Shown here one piece after another: positions 47,862 through 54,548 of a stretch of 64,000 bases of DNA. The position numbers were made by a program, and so were the translations under genes. Source of the stretch: Longimicrobiales bacterium (lineage in GTDB: Bacteria; Gemmatimonadota; Gemmatimonadetes; Longimicrobiales; RSA9). The notes beneath the pieces are model-generated. The model did no database searches. It saw only the letters and a program-made list of their open reading frames with translations, and had not been told where the DNA came from. The stretch covers positions 1 to 64,000 of the forward strand of contig DASTYK010000034.1 in NCBI GenBank assembly GCA_035764935.1, in the 5' to 3' direction. Position 1 is the first letter of the stretch. Each line of letters begins with the position of its first letter.

Positions 47862-48779
47862 ATGATGCGATGGCTGGCAGCGGCGGGCATGATCGTGCTC
47901 GGCAGCGGGGCCGCGAATGCGCAGGAGCCGGAGGCACGCTCCCTCACGGGTTCCGCGCTGTATGCGCCGGAGCTCGCGCCGGCCACGCGTGCGCGGCTGG
48001 AGGCCGACCTGGCGCGCGCGCAGGCGGAGTACGACGCCGCACCCGATGATGCGGACGCGATCATCTGGCTCGGTCGCCGCCTGGCGTACCTGGGGCGCTA
48101 CCGCGATGCCATCGAGGTCTTCTCGCGGGGCGTGGATCTGCACCCCGACGACGCCCGCATGTACCGGCACCGCGGCCACCGCTACATCACGGTGCGCAGA
48201 CTGGACGATGCGATCCGTGATCTCGAGCGCGCGGCGGGGCTGACTCGTGGGCGGCCGGACGAGGTGGAGCCCGATGGCGCACCGAACCGCTACAACATCC
48301 CGACCAGCACGCTGCAGTCGAACATCTGGTACCACCTCGCGCTTGCCCACTACCTGAAGCACGACTTCGAGCGGGCGCTGCCGGCGTGGCGGCAGGCGGT
48401 CGCCGTTTCCACGAACGAAGACATGCTCGTGGCAAGCGCCGACTGGCTGTACATGACACTGCGGCGACTGGGCCGGGACGCCGAGGCAGCCGCCGTGCTC
48501 GAGCGCATCACGCCGGACATGCGCATCCTCGAAAACGATGCGTACCACCAGCGGCTGCTGATGTACAAAGGACTGGTCCGGCCGGACGCGCTGCTGTCCG
48601 TCGATACGGACGATGCCGTGCAGCTTGCGACGTACGGCTATGGCGTCGCGAACTGGCACCTGTACAACGGCGACGAGGAGCGGGCGCGACAGATCCTGGA
48701 ACGCATACTGGCCGGTCCGAACTGGGCGGCGTTCGGCTACATCGCCGCGGAGGCGGAGCTGGCGAGTGCGAATCGTTGA
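47862..48779 (+). CDS. Secreted TPR-repeat protein
   Basis: A 305-residue protein with signal peptide (AAGMIVLGSGAANA, then QEPEA) and a good ribosome-binding site (ACGGAGGC). Two or more TPR units are clear: DDADAIIWLGRRLAYLGRYR with DAIEVFSRGVDLHPDDARMY, then YHLALAHYLKHDFERALPAW. The C-terminal end lies in 14 bases shared with the next gene start. No enzymatic motif. Its coupling to the TreT-like and decarboxylase genes may reflect shared regulation only. Confidence 0.75.
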   Translation: MMRWLAAAGMIVLGSGAANAQEPEARSLTGSALYAPELAPATRARLEADLARAQAEYDAAPDDADAIIWLGRRLAYLGRYRDAIEVFSRGVDLHPDDARMYRHRGHRYITVRRLDDAIRDLERAAGLTRGRPDEVEPDGAPNRYNIPTSTLQSNIWYHLALAHYLKHDFERALPAWRQAVAVSTNEDMLVASADWLYMTLRRLGRDAEAAAVLERITPDMRILENDAYHQRLLMYKGLVRPDALLSVDTDDAVQLATYGYGVANWHLYNGDEERARQILERILAGPNWAAFGYIAAEAELASANR

Positions 48780-50247
48780 GATCCCCTCGCTTCCGGGGCT
48801 GGACGAGCACGCGGCCGTCGCACACCTGACGGGGGCGGTCTCGGCGCTGCGGGCCGCCGCGGTGCGCGCACTGCCTGCGCTGCGCGGCCGCACCCTGTGG
48901 ATGGTCAACTCGACCGAGCACGGTGGCGGCGTCGCCGAAATGCTGCCCGGAATGGTCACACTGCTGCGCGAGCTGGACCTCGACGTGCAGTGGGCCGTGA
49001 TCGAGTCGCCCGACCCTCACTTCTTCGAGTTCACCAAGCGCATCCACAACCTGATCCACGACGCGGGCGAGCCCGTGATCACCCCCGAGGACGTTGCGCT
49101 GTACGAGGCGGTGAACCGGCGGAACGCGGATGAGCTGCTGCGCCGGGTGAAGCCCGGCGACATCGTCGCGCTCCACGATCCGCAGCCGCTGCCGATGGCC
49201 CCGCTGCTCCGGGAGGGCGCTGACGTCCACCTGGTCTGGCGCTGCCACATCGGACTCGACGAGCGCACGGCGCGTACGGAAGCCGCGTGGCAGCTGCTGC
49301 AGCGCTACACTCCGGCGTGCGACCGCGTGATCTTTTCCGCGCCTGAATACGTGCCGGACAGCATGGCGACGCGTGCGGCGATCGTGCATCCCGCGATCGA
49401 TCCGCTCGCGCCCAAGAACGCGGAGCTGAGCCTGCATGCGCTCGTCTGTATCCTGGCGAGCAGCGGCCTGTCCAGTGCGGGGCCGATCGTGCCGCCGCCA
49501 TACGAGCACCAGGTGCAGCGCATCGCCTTCGACGGGACGCCGATCAGGGCCTCCCGGATGGGTGAGGTCGGCCTGCTCACGCGGCCGATCGTGCTGCAGG
49601 TCTCGCGCTGGGATCGACTCAAGGGATTCCTCCCGCTGATGCAGGCGTTCGTGCGGATGAAGGCACTGGCCACGTCGGAAACGGGACGCGCCCGCCGACG
49701 TGCACTGCTCACGCGGCTTGTGCTCGCGGGGCCCGCGGTCGGGGCGGTCGCCGATGATCCGGAGGCGCGCGACGTTCTCGACGCGCTGGTGCGCGCCTAC
49801 GTCGAGCTGCCCCCCGCAACGCAGGAGGACATTGCCATTCTCCTGCTGCCGATGGAGTCGCGCGCGGAAAACGCGCTCATCGTCAATGCACTGCAGCGTG
49901 CGTCGTCGATCGTCGCCCAGAACTCGCTGCGGGAGGGGTTCGGCCTGACGATCGCCGAGGCGATGTGGAAGCGGATCCCGGTGCTCACCAGTGCTGCCGC
50001 TGTCGGACCCCGCACGCAGATCGCCGATGGCGAGCACGGCCGGCTCGTGCAGGACCCGGAGGACGTGGCCGAGCTCGCCGACGTGCTGAGCCACATGCTG
50101 CAGCAGCCCGACGAGCGGGCACGCTGGGCCAGGAACGCGCAGCGTCGCGCGCATGACGAATTCATGATCTTCACGCAGCTCCGGCGCTGGATCGACCTGT
50201 GTCGCGAGGTGGTCGAAGACAGCGCCCGTGTGGCGGGACATGCCTGA
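48766..50247 (+). CDS. TreT-like trehalose synthase / GT4 glycosyltransferase
   Basis: A 493-residue retaining glycosyltransferase. The N-terminal half matches TreT (NDP-glucose + glucose to trehalose): LWMVNSTEHGGGVAEMLPGM, then HFFEFTKRIHNLIHD and VWRCHIGLD. The C-terminal half has the GT4 signature LREGFGLTIAEAMWKRIPV with the paired Glu residues, after VLQVSRWDRLKGF. A loop of about 40 residues (VPPPYEHQVQRIAFDG region) is longer than in the TreT sequences I remember. GTG 48766 starts inside the TPR gene (14-bp overlap). Trehalose synthesis is likely but not proven; other disaccharide products are possible. Confidence 0.8.
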   Translation: MRIVEIPSLPGLDEHAAVAHLTGAVSALRAAAVRALPALRGRTLWMVNSTEHGGGVAEMLPGMVTLLRELDLDVQWAVIESPDPHFFEFTKRIHNLIHDAGEPVITPEDVALYEAVNRRNADELLRRVKPGDIVALHDPQPLPMAPLLREGADVHLVWRCHIGLDERTARTEAAWQLLQRYTPACDRVIFSAPEYVPDSMATRAAIVHPAIDPLAPKNAELSLHALVCILASSGLSSAGPIVPPPYEHQVQRIAFDGTPIRASRMGEVGLLTRPIVLQVSRWDRLKGFLPLMQAFVRMKALATSETGRARRRALLTRLVLAGPAVGAVADDPEARDVLDALVRAYVELPPATQEDIAILLLPMESRAENALIVNALQRASSIVAQNSLREGFGLTIAEAMWKRIPVLTSAAAVGPRTQIADGEHGRLVQDPEDVAELADVLSHMLQQPDERARWARNAQRRAHDEFMIFTQLRRWIDLCREVVEDSARVAGHA

Positions 50248-51154
50248 GGAGCCGGTACCGGACGTATCGCCGGAGCTTCCGGCGTTTCACTGGCGCGCCA
50301 CGCTGGGGCTGCTGCGTCGCCTGCCGCAGGGTGCGCTCTCACGTGCGTTCGGCCGCGTTGCAGACCTGCCGATTCCGCCACGCCTGCGACCCGCTGTGCT
50401 CGGCGCGTTCGCCCGTGGAACCGGCATCGACATCGACGAGGCCGAGCTTCCGCTCGTGGAGTATCCAACCATCAACCGCTTCTTCGTGCGCCGGCTCCGG
50501 CCCGGGGCACGCGCATGGCCCGCCGCCAGCGGCGTCGCCGCCTCACCCGTCGACGGTGTTGTTGGCCAGTCTGGCAGAATCCGCAGCGGAACGCTGCTCC
50601 AGGCCAAGGGCCGCACCTACACGGTGCATGATCTCCTCGCCGATGCAGACGACGCCAGGCGCTATGACGACGGCTCCTTTCTGACACTGTACCTGAGCCC
50701 CCGGCACTACCACCGCATCCATGCACCGTGCAGCGGCGCGATCGGTCGCGCCCGCTATGTGCCGGGCGCGCTGCTGCCGGTCAATGCGCCCGCCGTCATG
50801 CACGTGGACCGGCTGTTCCCCAGGAACGAGCGCCTGCTGTGTACCATCGACGGCTCCCTCGGCCGCGTCGTCGTCGTTGCTGTCGGTGCGTACAACGTGG
50901 GGCGCATCTCGGCGGCGTTCGATCCGGCCTGGAACGGGGGTGAGCACGGGTGGGTGACGAACCGCGGCAGGCGCGCGATCGAGGAGCGGCACTATGACCC
51001 GGCGGTACGCGTGGAGCGCGGCGACGAGATCATGGCGTTTCATCTCGGCTCCACCATCGTCCTGCTGTTCGAGCGCAGTGTCCGGCTGGAGCCGCGTGCC
51101 GCCGGCGATGCGATCGCGCTGGGAAGCCCGATCGCGCAGGTGAGCACGCCCTAG
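50228..51154 (+). CDS. psd: Phosphatidylserine decarboxylase proenzyme
   Basis: A 308-residue inner-membrane enzyme converting phosphatidylserine to phosphatidylethanolamine. The catalytic triad and self-cleavage site are intact: Asp in ASPVDG, His in YHRIHAP, and LGST at 273-276, where cleavage before S275 makes the pyruvoyl group. Length suits the class I (E. coli-like) enzymes. GTG 50228 is assumed; ATG 50240 is an alternative. The start overlaps the TreT-like gene by 20 bp. No phosphatidylserine synthase gene is present in the window. Confidence 0.92.
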   Translation: MWRDMPEEPVPDVSPELPAFHWRATLGLLRRLPQGALSRAFGRVADLPIPPRLRPAVLGAFARGTGIDIDEAELPLVEYPTINRFFVRRLRPGARAWPAASGVAASPVDGVVGQSGRIRSGTLLQAKGRTYTVHDLLADADDARRYDDGSFLTLYLSPRHYHRIHAPCSGAIGRARYVPGALLPVNAPAVMHVDRLFPRNERLLCTIDGSLGRVVVVAVGAYNVGRISAAFDPAWNGGEHGWVTNRGRRAIEERHYDPAVRVERGDEIMAFHLGSTIVLLFERSVRLEPRAAGDAIALGSPIAQVSTP

Positions 51155-51155
51155 G

Positions 51156-51914
51156 CTACGGCGCCTGCAGCAGTCGTATCCTGCGTGGCCCGCCGTGCAC
51201 CACGAGACAGGCGTAATAGCCGTCCGGACTCGGCAGTGGCGCTACCTGCCATCCCGCGCTCTCGTGAGGGCGCGGCGGCCACACGAAGGGGAGCGGATCG
51301 GGAGAGCGCAGCAGCCCGCTGCCGATCGCCTTCACGTATGCCTCACGCTGCGTCCATGCCCAGATGAACGCCCTGTCGCGCTCCTCGTGCGGAATGCGTT
51401 CGAGCGCCTCGGCCGATGCCGGCGCCAGCACGCGACGGGCGATGCGCTCCTGCCTCGGCACACGTCGCAGTCGTTCGACGTCCACGCCGACGGGGGCCTC
51501 CCGGGCAAAGGCGAGCAGCGCGAGATCACCGGCGTGCGCCACGCTGAAGTGCAGCCACTCCTCGCTGCGCAGATGCGGCTTTCCCATGTCCCCATAGTCG
51601 AAACCGACGTGGGCAGGTGCGCAGCCGAGGTAGCCAGCCAGTCGTGAGCGCAGTGCATTGCGCGTCACGACGAAGCGCGAGCGCGCCGGCTCCACGAGCG
51701 TCCGCGCCCGGTCGACCTCGTCGTGCGAGAGCGATGCCGCCCCGTGCGGCCAGTGCGATCCGGCCTCCGCACTGTCCCCTGCAGAGAGGGGTGCGGCCTC
51801 CTCTGCAGAGGGTACGCGCACGAGCCAGACGTGCACGGCGCCCTCCTCCAGGGGAGGCGTTTGCCGCGCCGTCTGCCATGCATCGGGAGGGGTGCTGCTG
51901 CGCTCGTCGCTCAC
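51156..51914 (-). CDS. 4'-phosphopantetheinyl transferase (Sfp type)
   Basis: A 252-residue enzyme that moves phosphopantetheine from CoA to carrier-protein serine. Motifs: HFSVAHAGDLALLAF, the Mg-binding VGVDVERLR and WAWTQREAYVKAIGSGL (Glu ligand and Lys). The two-domain length fits Sfp-type rather than AcpS-type enzymes, so it can serve peptide or polyketide carrier proteins, though no such cluster is in this window. GTG start. It lies 1 bp from the decarboxylase stop, convergent. Confidence 0.88.
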   Translation of the reverse strand: MSDERSSTPPDAWQTARQTPPLEEGAVHVWLVRVPSAEEAAPLSAGDSAEAGSHWPHGAASLSHDEVDRARTLVEPARSRFVVTRNALRSRLAGYLGCAPAHVGFDYGDMGKPHLRSEEWLHFSVAHAGDLALLAFAREAPVGVDVERLRRVPRQERIARRVLAPASAEALERIPHEERDRAFIWAWTQREAYVKAIGSGLLRSPDPLPFVWPPRPHESAGWQVAPLPSPDGYYACLVVHGGPRRIRLLQAP

Positions 51915-51935
51915 ACGGTCCCTCGTCGTCCGGTT

Positions 51936-52004
51936 TTCCCTCTGGGAACCACCCGCTCACCAGAGCGGAGGTGGCGCAATTTTGTTGTTGCGTACCAGAG
52001 GGAA
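51936..52004. promoter_or_regulatory. Divergent regulatory region with inverted repeats, upstream of the SWIB gene
   Basis: TTCCCTCTGG (51936-51945) and CCAGAGGGAA (51995-52004) are perfect 10-bp inverted arms about 50 bp apart; ACCAGAG also recurs at 51958-51964 and 52024-52030. An AT-rich stretch (CAATTTTGTTGTTGCG; then TAAGCATTTTTG) between and after them may hold a promoter with -35 TTGTTG. Confidence 0.4.
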
Positions 52005-52074
52005 GCTAAGCATTTTTGTGCCCACCAGAGAGATGCATCGCCACAGCTCTCACTCACCCAACCAGGAGATGTAC

Positions 52075-52611
52075 ATGGCGACGAGGAAAGCCGCGAAGAA
52101 GGCGGCGAAGAAGACCGCCAAGCGGCCGGCCAAGAAGACGGCTAAGAAGGCAGCGAAGAAGACCGCCAAGCGCGGTGCTGCCAAGACCGCAAAGCGCGGC
52201 GCAGCGAAGAAGACGACGCGTCGCAGTGCAGCGAAGAAGTCGACGGCCCGTCGTGGCGCAGCAAAGAAGACTGCGCGCAAGGCGGCCAAGAAGTCGACCG
52301 CGAAGAAGAGCGCTCGCAAGGCGACGAAGAAGTCTGCTGCCAAGAAGAGCGGTCGGAAGCGCGCACCGAACCCGGCGTTCATGAAGCCGATGACGCCGAG
52401 CTCGGAGCTGGCCGCAGTGGTTGGTGACTCGCCCATGCCGCGGACCGAGGTCACGAAGAAGGTCTGGGCGTACATCAAGCGCAACGGGCTGCAGGATGCC
52501 CGCGAGCGTCGGATGATCAACGCCGACGACAAGCTGAAGAAGGTCTTCGGCGGCAAGAACAAGGTCTCGATGTTCGAGATGACCGCGCTCGTCAACAAGC
52601 ATCTCAAGTAG
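52075..52611 (+). CDS. SWIB-domain protein with a histone-H1-like Lys/Ala tail
   Basis: A 178-residue basic protein. Residues 1-98 are nearly all Lys, Ala, Arg and Thr in irregular AAKKTAKR-type repeats, like bacterial and chlamydial histone-H1 homologues. Residues about 100-178 form a SWIB/MDM2 domain: PSSELAAVVGDSPMPRTEV, VWAYIKRNGLQD, RMINADDKLKKVFG and SMFEMTALVNKHLK. It likely binds and compacts DNA. ATG 52075 is favoured because CAGGAG lies six bases before it; an ATG two codons upstream is too close. It has an AT-rich upstream region and a strong terminator, consistent with high expression. Confidence 0.88.
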   Translation: MATRKAAKKAAKKTAKRPAKKTAKKAAKKTAKRGAAKTAKRGAAKKTTRRSAAKKSTARRGAAKKTARKAAKKSTAKKSARKATKKSAAKKSGRKRAPNPAFMKPMTPSSELAAVVGDSPMPRTEVTKKVWAYIKRNGLQDARERRMINADDKLKKVFGGKNKVSMFEMTALVNKHLK

Positions 52612-52634
52612 ACAGCTGCTTGTGCCGTTGCAGG

Positions 52635-52666
52635 AAGGGCGTGTCCGCACGGGCACGCCCTTTCTT
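52635..52666 (+). terminator. Intrinsic terminator after the SWIB gene
   Basis: AAGGGCGTGTCC / GGGCACGCCCTT (12 bp with one G-U pair, 4-nt loop) followed by TTTCTT. Confidence 0.85.
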
Positions 52667-52770
52667 CATTCGACCGTGCGTGGCACGGGTCGTGACGTTC
52701 ACCGGTAGCGGGCAGCCTCGACCGGCTGTCGGTTCACCGGCAACACGATGTCGATCTGAGGATCCGGGAG

Positions 52771-53706
52771 ATGACCAGGCAGGAAGCGTTCATTGCACGC
52801 GTCGGCGCGGACCGTATCGAACGGGACGTGCGACTGGCGCCATACACCACGTTCCGCATCGGCGGGACCGCGGACCTGTTCTACCGCGCACAGACCGCTG
52901 ACGAGCTGGCCACTGCAGTGCTGGCCGCACGCGAGCTGGAGCTGCCGCATTTTCTGCTCGGCACCGGCGCGAACATCCTCGTGGGCGATCGCGGCTTTCG
53001 TGGTGTCGTGATCCGCAACGAAGTCAGCGGGATCGATTTCATCGACGACGTGCGCGTTCGTGCGGGCGCCGGTGTGCACACGTTTCCCGACCTGATCGTA
53101 GCGACCGTCGCGCGCGGGCTCGGCGGGCTGCAGCACTACGTCGGCATCCCCAGCACGGTCGGCGGTGCTCTCTGGCAGAACCTGCACTTCCTCTCACCGC
53201 CACCTGAGCGAGAGCGCACCTGCTTCATCGAGGAGGTGCTCGAGTCGGCGGAGATCCTGACGGAGGAGGGGGAGCGGCGCACGGTCGACAACGCGTATTT
53301 CCGCTTCGGCTACGACTACAGCATCCTGCACGACCGCAGGGACATCGTGCTGAGCGCGACATTCCGCCTGGAGCCGGCCGATCCGGAGCAGCTGCGCTGG
53401 AACATGCGGGAGAACCTGCAGTGGCGCGACGACCGCCACCCCGACCTGTGGCTCTACCCGAGCGCGGGGTCGATCTTCCAGAAGATCGAGGGTGTGGGGG
53501 CGGGACGCCTGATCGACCAGGTCGGGCTCAAGGGGCGCGTGCTCGGCAATGCCGGCATCTTCCACAAGCACGCAAACATCATCGTCAACTTCGGCGGTGC
53601 GACTGCCGCCGAGGTGCGGGGTCTCATCGACCTCGCCCGGACGACAGTCGCACGTGAGCTCGGCTACGAGCTTCGTACCGAAATCGGGTTCATCGGCGAA
53701 TTCTGA
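52771..53706 (+). CDS. murB: UDP-N-acetylenolpyruvoylglucosamine reductase
   Basis: A 311-residue FAD/NADPH enzyme making UDP-MurNAc, an essential peptidoglycan step in the cytoplasm. FAD-binding strands include YTTFRIGGTADLFYRA and LLGTGANILVGDRGFRGVVI; the proton-donor region is SAGSIFQKIEGVGAG and the C-terminal segment is GNAGIFHKHANIIVN followed by IGFIGEF. It resembles type II MurB without the type I insert. It starts at ATG 52771 after GGATCCGGGAG. Isolated from the usual mur cluster. Confidence 0.9.
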   Translation: MTRQEAFIARVGADRIERDVRLAPYTTFRIGGTADLFYRAQTADELATAVLAARELELPHFLLGTGANILVGDRGFRGVVIRNEVSGIDFIDDVRVRAGAGVHTFPDLIVATVARGLGGLQHYVGIPSTVGGALWQNLHFLSPPPERERTCFIEEVLESAEILTEEGERRTVDNAYFRFGYDYSILHDRRDIVLSATFRLEPADPEQLRWNMRENLQWRDDRHPDLWLYPSAGSIFQKIEGVGAGRLIDQVGLKGRVLGNAGIFHKHANIIVNFGGATAAEVRGLIDLARTTVARELGYELRTEIGFIGEF

Positions 53707-53710
53707 AGCG

Positions 53711-53968
53711 TTACACCGTCGTGGAACGGGCCGCGAACTTCCGGTACAGCCAGAGCACCAGCAGTGCGCCCAGGATCGAGCCGATGATGCCGGTCGGACC
53801 GAAGCCCCGCTCGCCCGAGAACAGGCCGAGGATGAAGCCGCCGACGATCGAGCCGATGATACCGATGATGATGGTGACGATGATGCCGCCGGGGTCCTTG
53901 CCGGGCATGATGAGCTTGGCGATCGCTCCCGCAATCAGGCCGATCAGAATCATCCACAGGATGCTCAT
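53711..53968 (-). CDS. GlsB/YeaQ/YmgE-family small membrane protein
   Basis: An 85-residue protein with three membrane helices and the family pattern: MILIGLIAGAIAKLIMPG, then DPGGIIVTIIIGIIGSIVGG and FGPTGIIGSILGALLVLWLY. Members are induced by stress; function is unknown. ATG with GGGAGT upstream. Stop is 5 bp from the MurB stop, convergent. Confidence 0.9.
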   Translation of the reverse strand: MSILWMILIGLIAGAIAKLIMPGKDPGGIIVTIIIGIIGSIVGGFILGLFSGERGFGPTGIIGSILGALLVLWLYRKFAARSTTV

Positions 53969-54049
53969 GGGACTCCCTTTCCGAGCAGGTTGAACTGACT
54001 TACGCCGTTCGGGCGCCAGTGGAATGCAAACGGGGTGCCCGGCATGGAG

Positions 54050-54084
54050 AACGGCCGCCCGCGCTCGATGCGCGAGCGGCCGTT
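54050..54084 (-). terminator. Hairpin after the 64-residue membrane protein gene
   Basis: AACGGCCGC / GCGGCCGTT outer arms (9 bp) enclose a second CGCTCG/CGAGCG alternative. It separates two small minus-strand membrane-protein genes. Confidence 0.5.
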
Positions 54085-54103
54085 GTCGTTCGTGCGCCGC
54101 GGT

Positions 54104-54298
54104 TTAGACCTGTTCGGGCCGTTCGCGGAACGACCTGACGATTCGCATCACGATCCAGCCGATCAGGAGGATCGGCAGGACCTTGAAGAACAGGAAGCCG
54201 AACAGCGCGGCAACGAACCCGAACACTCCGAACAGCAGCTTGACGGTGATCAGTCCGATCACGGCAAGCACGCCGCCGGTCAACAGCCTGGAACCCAT
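54104..54298 (-). CDS. Small hydrophobic membrane protein, unknown
   Basis: A 64-residue protein from ATG 54298, preceded by CGGAGGGGG. Two hydrophobic segments (LLTGGVLAVIGLITVKLLFG and FLFFKVLPILLIGWIVMRIV) with a cationic end (VRSFRERPEQV). No known family. The strong ribosome-binding site and following hairpin support a real gene. Confidence 0.6.
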   Translation of the reverse strand: MGSRLLTGGVLAVIGLITVKLLFGVFGFVAALFGFLFFKVLPILLIGWIVMRIVRSFRERPEQV

Positions 54299-54548
54299 GG
54301 ACCCCCTCCGGTCGAGTGTGCTCAGGTCCCTACGGCCGGGCATGCTCCCCGGATTCACCGGGTGCAGGGCGCTGGCCCCGAGGCGCTCCATCGGGTACGT
54401 TCGCGCCCCTGCGTCGGCGCCTGCATGCCGACCAGCCGCCGACGGGCGGTTGCGTCAGCAATTGGCGCGCAGGCGCACCTTGCGGCGCCGGGCACATGGT
54501 TCCGGGCGACGCGTGGAGCCGCACCAGGATTCCGACCGGAGGTCTCGT

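Noticed and set aside
52050-52607. Minus-strand frame with Phe/Ala/Leu repeats opposite the SWIB gene
   Set aside because: It is the exact complement of the Lys/Ala codons of the H1-like tail, so the hydrophobic repeat pattern is an artefact.
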